DNA of 45,336 nt from an uncultured Mitsuokella sp. Lineage in GTDB: Bacteria > Bacillota > Negativicutes > Selenomonadales > Selenomonadaceae. Shown one piece after another: positions 36,234 to 43,531 of the stretch (its first letter is position 1; the number at the start of each line of letters is the position of its first letter). Below the pieces are notes generated by a model, which ran no database searches, was not told the DNA's origin, and worked only from the letters and a program-made list of their open reading frames with translations. The stretch covers positions 1 to 45,336 of the forward strand of contig CAMCRT010000010.1 in assembly GCA_945877355.1 (NCBI GenBank), written 5' to 3'. The position numbers and the translations under genes are program-made.

Positions 36234-37262
36234 TCACTTCCCGAATGGACAAATTGGATAATGGCAGACCCTGCAGCGCATGCAGAAGCCCCCGACCCCC
36301 AGGCCGCGGATATCCCGGCGCGAGAGGGGGATGCCCGCCACGAGGCGCGGCAGCACAATGTCGAATATGGTGGCGGGGTCGTGCATGACGCAGCCCGGCA
36401 GGCCGAGGATAGGGACGGTTTTCCCGTCGCGATTCAGATAGGACAGAAGGAACATGGCCCCCGGCAGCACAGGCGTGCCGTAGGTGATGATTTTTGCGCC
36501 CGTAGCGCGGATGGCAGCCGGCGTCCGGTCGTCCGGATCCACGCTCATGCCGCCGGTGCAGAGGATCATATCCATGCCCTCCGCGAGAAGCTCCTCTATG
36601 GCGGCAAGTGTATGCTCCTTCGCATCGTCCGATAGGCGATGGCCGTCGATCTGGAGGCCAAAGGGCTTGAGCTTTGCGGCGATAACAGGGGTGAAGGTGT
36701 CCTTGATGAGGCCGTGGGCCACCTCGGAGCCGGTGGTGACTACGCCCACCTTGAATTTCTGATAGGGCACCACCTGAAGGAGCGGCGTACTGCCTGCAGA
36801 CCTCTTTGCCTCCTCCATTTTCTCCCGGTCAATGGTCAGAGGGATGACCCGCATGCCGGCGAGCTTCTGCCCTGCCTTGACGGGCATGTTGTTGGCAATG
36901 GTCGCGACGCACATGTCCTCGAGGTCGTTGAGGGCGTCGATGTGCTCGGCATCGACACGGAATACGCCGTCCACCGTTGCGATGAGCTCGATTTTGCCTT
37001 CCTTGACATCGCCCCGCTTCATGTTGTCGCCCTGGCAGAGGTCGGCGAGGATGGCTGCCGCGTCGTTCTCGTGGAGCATGTTTTCGTGCTCTTCCCAGAC
37101 GAAGATGTGCTCTTTGCCCAGGGACAGCAGCACAGGCACGTCTTCCTCGGTGATGACATGGCCCCGGCGAAAGCGAGCGTCCTTGACGCCGCCGCGGATA
37201 ATCTGGGTGATGTCATGGCAAAGCGCCATCCCCACCGCATCCCTTACATTGATCTCTTTCAT
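36234..37262 (-). CDS. Molybdopterin-binding protein with C-terminal Cys cluster
   Basis: MoCF-biosynthesis (MogA/MoeA-like) domain protein found beside moeA in Clostridia and Negativicutes. N-terminal region with DAVGMALCHDITQI (MoeA-like); about 170-310 holds KVGVVTTGSEVAHGLI, DMILCTGGMSVDPDDRTP and LGLPGCVMHDPAT, the MPT-binding fold. The last 15 residues carry four Cys (FCMRCRVCHYPICPFGK), which may bind metal or a cluster. 342 residues. AGGAGA five bases before the ATG. Exact reaction unknown; a role in Moco handling or regulation is inferred from context. Confidence 0.85.
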   Translation of the reverse strand: MKEINVRDAVGMALCHDITQIIRGGVKDARFRRGHVITEEDVPVLLSLGKEHIFVWEEHENMLHENDAAAILADLCQGDNMKRGDVKEGKIELIATVDGVFRVDAEHIDALNDLEDMCVATIANNMPVKAGQKLAGMRVIPLTIDREKMEEAKRSAGSTPLLQVVPYQKFKVGVVTTGSEVAHGLIKDTFTPVIAAKLKPFGLQIDGHRLSDDAKEHTLAAIEELLAEGMDMILCTGGMSVDPDDRTPAAIRATGAKIITYGTPVLPGAMFLLSYLNRDGKTVPILGLPGCVMHDPATIFDIVLPRLVAGIPLSRRDIRGLGVGGFCMRCRVCHYPICPFGK

Positions 37263-37313
37263 ATTGCTCTCCTGAAGAATATTTTTTACGTCCCACCACT
37301 CTCTTTCGGCTGC

Positions 37314-37503
37314 TCGTAGTAGCTGTGCGCGCCTCTAAGCGAACCGTTAAGCGGAGCAAACGAGGAAAGTGCGCGTTCTGCCCCCGGCCGGAATCTTTCG
37401 TCCAAGCGAAGCGCGTTTAAGATGGAGGCCGGTAATTAGGCAGATAAGCGCACGGTCGTTTGCGGAGACGTGGTGAGCGTGAGGCGCACACAGCGTCTCA
37501 CGA
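37314..37503. repeat. About 190-bp nested inverted repeat (MITE-like or structured RNA)
   Basis: The space between modB and the molybdopterin-binding gene folds on itself from end to end. Outer arms are GCTGTGCGCGCCT (37322-37334) and AGGCGCACACAGC (37482-37494, one wobble), flanked by CTCGT/ACGAG. Inner arms are GCAAACGA/TCGTTTGC, GTGCGC/GCGCAC, TCTGCC/GGCAGA, CCGGCC/GGCCGG and ATCTT/AAGAT. The right end overlaps the modB stop. No gene is seen inside. It may be a MITE, or an RNA element in the leader of the next gene; there is no T-run for termination. Confidence 0.7.
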
Positions 37504-38163
37504 GGTTTTTCCGTGCGAAAGTCTTGCCACCCATACACTCATGAGTACCACGAAGAACAGGGAGAATACGACGAGGGCTCCTGCCCAGAGGAACGCCAGG
37601 TCGTAGTCATTTGCCTGGACGGCGGCGTAGACGGCGGTGGACATGGTCTGGGTCGTGCCGGGGATATTTCCGGCGAACATGATGGTGGCGCCGAACTCCC
37701 CCAAGGCCCTTGTAAAGGCCAGCACCAGCCCCGCGAGGATTCCGTGACGGGAGTTCGGCAACAGGATATGCCAGAAGATACGCCACTCCGATACGCCTAG
37801 CGTTCTCGCCGCCGATAGGATATTTTCATCCATCTGCTCAAAGGCTCCCCTCGCCGTCCGATACATGAGGGGGAGCGACACGATGACGGCGGCCATCACT
37901 GCCGCCTTCCAGGTGAAGACGATGGGGATGCCCTGCTCCAGTAGGAAGGAGCCGAGGGTGCTGCGCTTGCCGAAGACCAGCAGCAGGAAGAAGCCCACCA
38001 CCGTAGGCGGCAGCACCATGGGCAGCGTGATGATGGCGTCCGCCAGCCCTTTGCCCCGCTTCATGCGCAGGACGAGGAACGCCAGGCCGATGCCGATGAA
38101 GAACGTGAGGAATGTGGAGACCGCCGCCGTCTTCAGTGTGATATAAAAGGGGGATAGCTCCAT
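37498..38163 (-). CDS. modB: Molybdate ABC transporter permease ModB
   Basis: Inner-membrane permease of the ModABC importer, 221 residues with about five helices. The ATPase-contact loop is ENILSAARTLGVSEWRIFWH (EAA-type motif, continued by ILLPNS). LPMVLPPTVVGFFLL and RALGEFGATIMFAGN are typical of ModB. GGAGGTGATGGG precedes the ATG. The gene order is modA-modC-modB rather than the usual A-B-C. Confidence 0.95.
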   Translation of the reverse strand: MELSPFYITLKTAAVSTFLTFFIGIGLAFLVLRMKRGKGLADAIITLPMVLPPTVVGFFLLLVFGKRSTLGSFLLEQGIPIVFTWKAAVMAAVIVSLPLMYRTARGAFEQMDENILSAARTLGVSEWRIFWHILLPNSRHGILAGLVLAFTRALGEFGATIMFAGNIPGTTQTMSTAVYAAVQANDYDLAFLWAGALVVFSLFFVVLMSVWVARLSHGKTS

Positions 38164-38167
38164 CCCA

Positions 38168-39214
38168 TCACCTCCCTAGCCAAAGGAGCCGGTCAAGCGG
38201 CACGTGGATAAAGAGCCGGGGCCGGGCCGAGGCCTCCCGCCACACGTCCTTTGCCGCCTCCCAGAGAAGGGGCTTTGCCCCGCTCCCGATGGGTCGCAGG
38301 AGGATGCGGTAGGAAAACACGTCCTCGATGGCCCGGACCACCTCCATCTCGAAGGTATTTCGCCCCGGCCCCTCCACAAGGGAAAGGTCGTGGGCCCGGA
38401 TGCCCACATAGCGCAGATCCTCGGGCACCGCCGTTCCCTCCAGCTCCAGCGTGAGGCCCCAGTCCGCAGCCGTGAGGGCCTCCCCCTCCCGGGTCACGGC
38501 CGATACATTCTTGCAGCCTGTGAGGAGCGCCCCCGAGAGCGTAGCCGGGTGGCGGAAGACCTCCTTTTTCCCCGCGACGGTCAAGAGCGTCCCCCGCTCC
38601 ATCACGGCAATGCGCTCCGCCATGCGGTAGGCCTCGCTGCGGGCATGGGAGACGAGGATGGCCGCGCCCCCGAGGGATGAGAGCACATCCATGACCATGA
38701 GCTCCAGCTGCCACTTCAGATGGGAGTCGAGGGCAGAGAAGGGCTCGTCGAGGAGCAGGAGCTTCGCCCCCGTGGCGAGGATCCGGGCAAAGGCCACCCG
38801 CTGCTGCTGGCCCCCCGAGAGGGCCGCGGGATAGGCCTTCTCCAGTCCCTCCAGATGAAAGCGGGCGATATTTTCCGCGAGAATCCGCTTCTTTTCCTCC
38901 TTGGTTCCCTCTAGCGCAAAGACAATGTTTTCCGCCACTGTCATATTGGGGAAAAGCGCGTAGTTTTGGAAGAGATAGCCGATACGGCGCTCCTGAGGCG
39001 AGAGGTTGATGCCGGCTTTGCTATCAAAAAGCACCCGGCCATCCAGCACAATGCGCCCCGCGTCCGGCTGCTCGAGGCCCGCGATGCAGCGAAGCGTCAT
39101 GCTCTTGCCACAGCCTGACGCTCCGAGAAGGGCAAAGACCTCGTCCTCCGCCACGAAGTCCACGGAAAGGGTGAAATCCCGCAGCCTCTTTTGCAAGGAC
39201 ACTTCAAGCCTCAT
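38168..39214 (-). CDS. modC: Molybdate ABC transporter ATP-binding protein ModC
   Basis: Energises molybdate import. Walker A GASGCGKS, signature LSGGQQQR, Walker B LLLLDEPFSALD, and the H-loop ILVSHARSEAYRMAERI. The C-terminal third (about 235-348) contains a TOBE/MOP-type domain that can bind molybdate and feed back on transport. 348 residues. GGAGGG seven bases before the ATG. Four bases separate it from modB. Confidence 0.95.
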   Translation of the reverse strand: MRLEVSLQKRLRDFTLSVDFVAEDEVFALLGASGCGKSMTLRCIAGLEQPDAGRIVLDGRVLFDSKAGINLSPQERRIGYLFQNYALFPNMTVAENIVFALEGTKEEKKRILAENIARFHLEGLEKAYPAALSGGQQQRVAFARILATGAKLLLLDEPFSALDSHLKWQLELMVMDVLSSLGGAAILVSHARSEAYRMAERIAVMERGTLLTVAGKKEVFRHPATLSGALLTGCKNVSAVTREGEALTAADWGLTLELEGTAVPEDLRYVGIRAHDLSLVEGPGRNTFEMEVVRAIEDVFSYRILLRPIGSGAKPLLWEAAKDVWREASARPRLFIHVPLDRLLWLGR

Positions 39215-39244
39215 GCAGCAGCCCTCCTCTCCCCTTAAATTCTC

Positions 39245-39271
39245 AAAAAAGGCGCACGATATTCATGCGCC
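39245..39271 (-). terminator. Intercistronic terminator between modA and modC
   Basis: GGCGCA / TGCGCC stem followed by six T on the minus strand, inside the 69-bp modA-modC gap. Partial termination here would yield more ModA than ModBC. Confidence 0.8.
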
Positions 39272-39283
39272 TCCCATTCGAGT

Positions 39284-40078
39284 TTATTTGACCGCAAATC
39301 CATACTTCTCAAAGACAGCCTTCGCTTCGTCCGTCGAGGTAAATTCGAGGAACGCCTTTGCCGCCTCCGCATTCGTCGTGCTCTTGATGACGGCTGCCGG
39401 GTAGATGACCGGCTTGTGGGAGCCCGCCGGGGCCTTTGCCGTCACCTTGACCTTGTCGGAGACCGCCGCATCCGTGGCGTAGACGAGGCCAGCGTCCGCG
39501 TCCCCTGTCTCAACCCAGGAAAGCACCTGGCGCACGTCAGAGCCGTAGACGGCCTTTGCCTTCACCGCATCGAGAATGCCGAGCTTCGTGAGAATTTCTT
39601 CCGAGTACTGGCCGACGGGCACGCCCTTCGGCTCGCCCAGGGCCACGTGCTGCACATCAGGCTTTGTCAGGTCCTCAAAGGACGTGAGGTCCTTGCCGCC
39701 CTCCTTCGGGACGATGAGGACGGCCTCGTTCTCCAGGAGATCCTTTCGGGTGCCCTCCAGCAGGTTGCCGCTCTTGTCCAGGGCATCCATCTGCTTCTGG
39801 GCTGCGGAGAAGAAGAGATCCGTCTGGGCTCCGTTTTCAATAGCCTGCTGCAGGGCACCGCTGGAGCCGAAGTTGAAGGTGAGCTTTACATTGGGGTGAT
39901 CTTTCTCATAGATGGAAGCCAGCTCATTCATGGCATCCGTCAGGCTCGCCGCCGCCGCCACGTGGAGCTCCACGGGCTCATCCTTCGCTGCCGGTGCCGT
40001 GGCGCTATTGCCGCCGCAGCCCGCCAGGAGCATCGATCCCGAGAGGAGTGCCAGGCCGAAGAGTTTCTTGAGATTCAT
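39284..40078 (-). CDS. modA: Molybdate-binding lipoprotein ModA
   Basis: Substrate-binding protein of the molybdate importer, about 264 residues. Lipoprotein signal NLKKLFGLALLSGSMLLAGC with lipobox LAGC (Cys21). The body carries AAASLTDAMNELASIYE, FNFGSSGALQQAIENGAQTD and DAGLVYATDA, the oxyanion-binding segments of ModA. The start is ATG 40078, with AGGAGG seven bases upstream; the frame is open further upstream across a terminator hairpin and is not used. Followed by an attenuating hairpin before modC. Confidence 0.95.
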   Translation of the reverse strand: MNLKKLFGLALLSGSMLLAGCGGNSATAPAAKDEPVELHVAAAASLTDAMNELASIYEKDHPNVKLTFNFGSSGALQQAIENGAQTDLFFSAAQKQMDALDKSGNLLEGTRKDLLENEAVLIVPKEGGKDLTSFEDLTKPDVQHVALGEPKGVPVGQYSEEILTKLGILDAVKAKAVYGSDVRQVLSWVETGDADAGLVYATDAAVSDKVKVTAKAPAGSHKPVIYPAAVIKSTTNAEAAKAFLEFTSTDEAKAVFEKYGFAVK

Positions 40079-40140
40079 ATCCATACCTCCTGTGAAACAC
40101 GAGAGACGCGGCCACCCGACAGGAAGCCGTCTTCTGCATG

Positions 40141-40317
40141 AAAAAAGAGAGCCGTCCACGGAAAAGACGGCTCTCCACAATGGCATGGAAAACCTGGCTT
40201 CTCCTTTTCAACTAGGGAAGGTCGCGCCGTTTCCCGCGCGGCCCCGGAGGCACAAGGCCTCGGCGCAGCAGCATGGCTTCCGCTTTAGCTGCTTTTGCTC
40301 GAAGAACGTATTCTCTT
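40141..40317 (-). promoter_or_regulatory. Structured modA leader with terminator (candidate Moco/Mo riboswitch)
   Basis: A leader of about 175 nt upstream of modA. It has GAGGC/GCCTC (40247-40261), a 10-bp stem with two mismatches capped by a GAAA tetraloop (40220-40243), a GCAGC/GCTGC hairpin, and then a full intrinsic terminator: GAGAGCCGTC / GACGGCTCTC followed by six T (40175-40141), 62 bases before the ATG. GNRA-capped stem, gene context and terminator fit a Moco-type riboswitch controlling termination. The -10 (TATTAT, 40329-40324) is weak. Class assignment is unverified; the terminator itself is clear. Confidence 0.55.
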
Positions 40318-40385
40318 TTTTATATAATACACGGCTTTAGCATATCATAGCTGCGCCGGGATATTCCGTAACCTGCGTTACTATT

Positions 40386-41240
40386 TTACGATTTTTTCCA
40401 GCCGAACTGCTGGAAGAGGGGCGTATAGCTGATGCGCTCCACAAAGTCCCGGTTCGTATTCTCCGTGTGGAATACGGGCACCCGCTCGATGGCGTAGACG
40501 TTGCTCTCCTTGTCCGCATTGCCATACTTGATGGTGAAGGCGGCCTTGTACCCCGCCTCCTTCGTCATGTCGGCGATGTGGAGATTGTAGGCGCCCGTCG
40601 GGTAGGCGATGTAGTCCACGCTATGGCCCAGGGCTTCCTCCGCCGCCTTTTTCGAGTCAACCAGCTCATGCTTTAGCTGCTCGTCCGTGAGATCCGTCAT
40701 GGATTTGTGGTCGACGGTGTGGGAGGCGATGGTGATGCCGTGCTTCTCCATCTCCCGGCATTTGCTCCAGTCGAGGTACCCCTTCTTGCCCCCCATGAAG
40801 TCCGTCACCACGAAGATGGTGGCTTTCATGCCCAGCTCCTTCAGGACAGGGTAGGCGTTCTTGTAGTTGTCGAGGTAGCCGTCATCAAAGGTGATGAGCA
40901 CGGGATTGTTGGGAAGGGGCTTCCCCTCCTCCATGTTGGCGATGAGGTCGTCCGGCGTGATGGTATTGTAGCCGTGGCTCTTCAGGTACTCCATCTGCCA
41001 GCGGAAGTCCGCGGGATTGACAGAGAGGGAGTGCATGAGGGTGTCGATTTTATGATAGTTGAGTATCAGGATGCTCTGGGCATTTTGCTGCGGACTCTGG
41101 GCAGCCGACTCCGTGGCAGCCTGGGCCATCCCTGCCCGATTCGAGGGGCGAAGGGTATAGGTGCCAAAGGCGATGAGTACCAATGCCAGAATGGCAAAGA
41201 AGAAAAGGACGGGCTTTTTAAAGTGTTTGCGTTCCTGCAC
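40386..41240 (-). CDS. Membrane-anchored polysaccharide deacetylase (NodB domain)
   Basis: Carbohydrate esterase family 4: removes N-acetyl groups from peptidoglycan or another polysaccharide. An N-terminal signal anchor (KKPVLFFFAILALVLIAFG) is followed by a short linker and the NodB domain: PVLITFDDGYLDN (catalytic Asp pair), SHTVDHKSM (metal His) and YIAYPTGAYN. About 284 residues. The best start is GTG 41240, seven bases after GGGAGG; ATG 41261 is the alternative. It is preceded by ILNYHKID, common in this group (PgaB/IcaB-like). Single gene. Confidence 0.88.
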   Translation of the reverse strand: MQERKHFKKPVLFFFAILALVLIAFGTYTLRPSNRAGMAQAATESAAQSPQQNAQSILILNYHKIDTLMHSLSVNPADFRWQMEYLKSHGYNTITPDDLIANMEEGKPLPNNPVLITFDDGYLDNYKNAYPVLKELGMKATIFVVTDFMGGKKGYLDWSKCREMEKHGITIASHTVDHKSMTDLTDEQLKHELVDSKKAAEEALGHSVDYIAYPTGAYNLHIADMTKEAGYKAAFTIKYGNADKESNVYAIERVPVFHTENTNRDFVERISYTPLFQQFGWKKS

Positions 41241-41352
41241 GAGAAATCCTCCCACACGCATGGTGATACTCTCTATATTGTAACGAAAGGAGGCCGCGGG
41301 GTCAAATGTTTTCTGCCAGGATTTCTCCAAAAAAACCTGGTGCGCTTTTTCA

Positions 41353-41381
41353 TTGACCGCACGTTAAACATGGGATAAAAT
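41353..41381 (+). promoter_or_regulatory. Promoter of the HTH / MBL-fold pair
   Basis: TTGACC (41353-41358), 17 bases, TAAAAT (41376-41381). The ribosome site GGAAGGA lies seven bases before ATG 41456. Confidence 0.65.
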
Positions 41382-41455
41382 AAGAATGGTTTGCTTAGGG
41401 GTACACGTAGCTACTACCTACATGATATACGCACAATAACAGGAAGGATTCATCT

Positions 41456-41785
41456 ATGCCAAAGGTCACGCGGGAGGATATTCCGAATTGGTTTCAGAAG
41501 AAGACAGGCTTCAATGTGGATGTGGAGGAGCTCAAGAAGGCGGCGGAGCTGGATCGGATCGCTTGCGCCGATGAGCCCATGAAGCTCATGCGGGAGCTCT
41601 GGGGGCTCACGCCAAGGGATTTTGAGACGCTCCTGGGGGCGCCGAGCCGGACGGTGGAGATGTGGTTCCACGCCAAGTCCTCCCGGCCCGCCTCCTGGGT
41701 AGTGCGGCTCATCGTGGAGAAGTGCGCCCAGTTCCGGGAGCAACGCCTCCGCCGGGAGGCCCTGGCAAAGAAGCTCCGCAAATAG
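41456..41785 (+). CDS. Small helix-turn-helix protein
   Basis: 109 residues. The middle part (about 43-85: RELWGLTPRDFETLLGAPSR, then TVEMWFHAKSSRPASW) matches the HTH of YiaG/MqsA-type and XRE-like regulators, including the TxxEFAxLLGV-like first helix and the TVxxWE-like recognition helix. A basic C-terminal tail follows. It is 11 bases upstream of the MBL-fold gene and probably cotranscribed. Target unknown. Confidence 0.75.
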   Translation: MPKVTREDIPNWFQKKTGFNVDVEELKKAAELDRIACADEPMKLMRELWGLTPRDFETLLGAPSRTVEMWFHAKSSRPASWVVRLIVEKCAQFREQRLRREALAKKLRK

Positions 41786-41796
41786 AAGGGATTTTT

Positions 41797-42921
41797 ATGA
41801 CAAGACGTACCTTTCTTATCGCCGGCCTCGGCCTTCTCGGCGCCGCTGCCACCGGCGGCGTATATTCCTACATCCACCTGCCAAAGTTCGGCGACCTGCC
41901 CACAGGCGATCGGCTCCGCCGGATGCAGGCCTCGCCCCACTACCACGGGGACCACTTCGAGAATCTCGTGCCCGTCCGCACCATGATCGAGGAGGAGCTG
42001 GGCGAGAGCCGCCTGACCGCCACCTGGAAATTCCTCTTTGGCGACAAAAAGGGCCTCGTGCCAGACGTGCCCCTCCATCCCCAGAAGACGGATCTTCTCG
42101 CCCTTCCCCGGGAGCAGGACGCCGTCGTGTGGCTCGGCCATTCCAGCTACTATGTCCAGCTCGGCGGCCACCGCATCCTCATCGACCCGGTGCTGAGCCC
42201 CTACGCCTCCCCCATTTGGTTCATCAACAGAGCCTTCCCCGGGACGAGCGTCTACACGGCGGAGGACTTCCCGGACATCGACGTGCTGGCCATCAGCCAC
42301 GACCACTGGGACCACCTGGACTACGCGACGGTCATGGCCCTCCAGCCAAAAATCCGCCAGGTTCTCTGCCCCCTGGGCGTCGGCGCATACCTGGAGCAAT
42401 GGGGCTTCCCCGTGGACAGCATCCACGAAGAGGATTGGGACACGGAGATACAGCTTACGGACAGCCTCACCGCCCACATCGTCCCCTCCCAGCACTTCTC
42501 CGGCCGCTTCCTGAAGCAGAACCCCACCCTCTGGTGCGGCATGGTCTTCCAGACCTCGGGACGCACCCTCTACTACACAGGAGACGGCGGCTACGGCGAC
42601 CACTTCAAGGCCATCGGAAAGAAATTCGGCGGCTTCGACTGCGTGCTGGCAGAAAACGGCCAGTACAACAAGGCCTGGCACCCCATCCACATGATGCCGG
42701 AGGAAACGGCCCAGGCCTGTGAAGACGTGGGCGCAAAACTCGTCATCCCCGCCCACAACAGCAAATTCGCCCTGGCCCGCCACCTATGGCAGGAACCCAT
42801 GGAGCGCCTGACGGCAGCGAGCAAAGAAAAATCCTACCGCCTCCTAACCCCCGAAATCGGCGCCCTCGTCCGCCTGGACACCCCCGAAGACTCCCCCGGC
42901 TGGTGGAACAGCGTTTCCTGA
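41797..42921 (+). CDS. Tat-exported metallo-beta-lactamase-fold hydrolase (NAPE-PLD/RomA-like)
   Basis: About 374 residues. The N-terminus TRRTFLIAGLGLLGAAATG is a twin-arginine-type signal. The MBL fold follows with HRILIDPVLSPYASP, the metal motif SHDHWDHLDY (HxHxDH), HFSGR, YTGDGGYGDHF and PAHNSKF. WLGHSSYYVQLGG and the order of motifs resemble the NAPE-PLD/RomA/UlaG-like branch, whose substrates include phospholipids. The start at 41797 follows AAGGG; the frame is open upstream inside the HTH gene without support. Substrate unknown. Confidence 0.87.
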   Translation: MTRRTFLIAGLGLLGAAATGGVYSYIHLPKFGDLPTGDRLRRMQASPHYHGDHFENLVPVRTMIEEELGESRLTATWKFLFGDKKGLVPDVPLHPQKTDLLALPREQDAVVWLGHSSYYVQLGGHRILIDPVLSPYASPIWFINRAFPGTSVYTAEDFPDIDVLAISHDHWDHLDYATVMALQPKIRQVLCPLGVGAYLEQWGFPVDSIHEEDWDTEIQLTDSLTAHIVPSQHFSGRFLKQNPTLWCGMVFQTSGRTLYYTGDGGYGDHFKAIGKKFGGFDCVLAENGQYNKAWHPIHMMPEETAQACEDVGAKLVIPAHNSKFALARHLWQEPMERLTAASKEKSYRLLTPEIGALVRLDTPEDSPGWWNSVS

Positions 42922-42981
42922 GCAATATCCTAATGCCAGCTACAAGTCGCGTTAAATGAACTGTGCAATGCCTGTATATAC

Positions 42982-43181
42982 GCCTCCCTCTGGGAGGGGG
43001 GTGCCCCGTAGGGGCAGGAGGAGCCCGGGCCCAGGACTGTTCGGAAATGCAGGCAGCTACAACCGGCTACTGCACTTCTTCGCTAGCAAAAGAAGCCGGT
43101 TGAGACGGCAGTGCACCCTTGCTGCTTCCTACGCACGGGCTCCTTCCGGCGCTTCGCGCCACCTCCCTCCCCGAGGGAGGC
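42982..43181. repeat. 200-bp REP-pair / MITE-like element
   Basis: Left arm 42982-43026 and right arm 43136-43181 are inverted copies. Each reads GCCTCCCTCnGGGAGGG, GGTG, a short hairpin, then AGGAGCCCG. The short hairpin is CCCCGTAGGGG on the left and GCGCGAAGCGC on the right: different sequence, same structure. The interior has further arms (AACCGGCT / AGCCGGTT with TTCTT / AAGAA). No gene is present in 42922-43243. Confidence 0.75.
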
Positions 43182-43243
43182 CCCAGATGGTGCCCCGCGG
43201 AAGCGACAGTGAAACTATGATTCTGCAATTTCACAAGCCCATT

Positions 43244-43456
43244 TCAGTGGACGCCGTAGCTGGCGCGGAAGCGGCGGTTGATTTCTGCGATTTCCATTTC
43301 TCCGTCGATGTAGGGCTGGAAGGCGTCGAAGGGGTCGCCGACGCCTAGGGAGCAGCCGGAGCAGTTCTCACAGCCGGATTCGCAATTCAGGGAGCGGCGC
43401 ACGATTTCCTCCCGTTCCTCCCGGGTCGTATCCTTAATCAGCAGACTTTTCGCCAT
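43244..43456 (-). CDS. Small Cys-cluster protein of unknown function
   Basis: About 70 residues, starting MAKSLLIKDTTREEREEIVR. A compact cluster CESGCENCSGC (C25, C29, C32, C35) could bind an Fe-S cluster or zinc. The C-terminal half (DPFDAFQPYIDGEMEIAEIN) is acidic. GGAGG eight bases before ATG 43456 is a strong site; earlier ATGs have none. Similar small proteins occur in Clostridia and Negativicutes as conserved hypotheticals, to my recollection. Function unknown. Confidence 0.8.
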   Translation of the reverse strand: MAKSLLIKDTTREEREEIVRRSLNCESGCENCSGCSLGVGDPFDAFQPYIDGEMEIAEINRRFRASYGVH

Positions 43457-43531
43457 AGTATATTCCTCCATAAAAACGCACTCTCGCAAATCTGTCTTTA
43501 ACGTTCCTTGAAAAACTGGATATTTTCTGCC

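Noticed and set aside
37347-37538. 63-codon minus-strand frame between modB and the molybdopterin-binding gene
   Set aside because: It lies inside the 190-bp inverted repeat and has no ribosome site; the fold explains the sequence better.
40200-40262. ANTAR target (twin hexaloop hairpins) in the modA leader
   Set aside because: The hairpin loops do not show the A1/G4 hexaloop pattern; the riboswitch explanation fits better.
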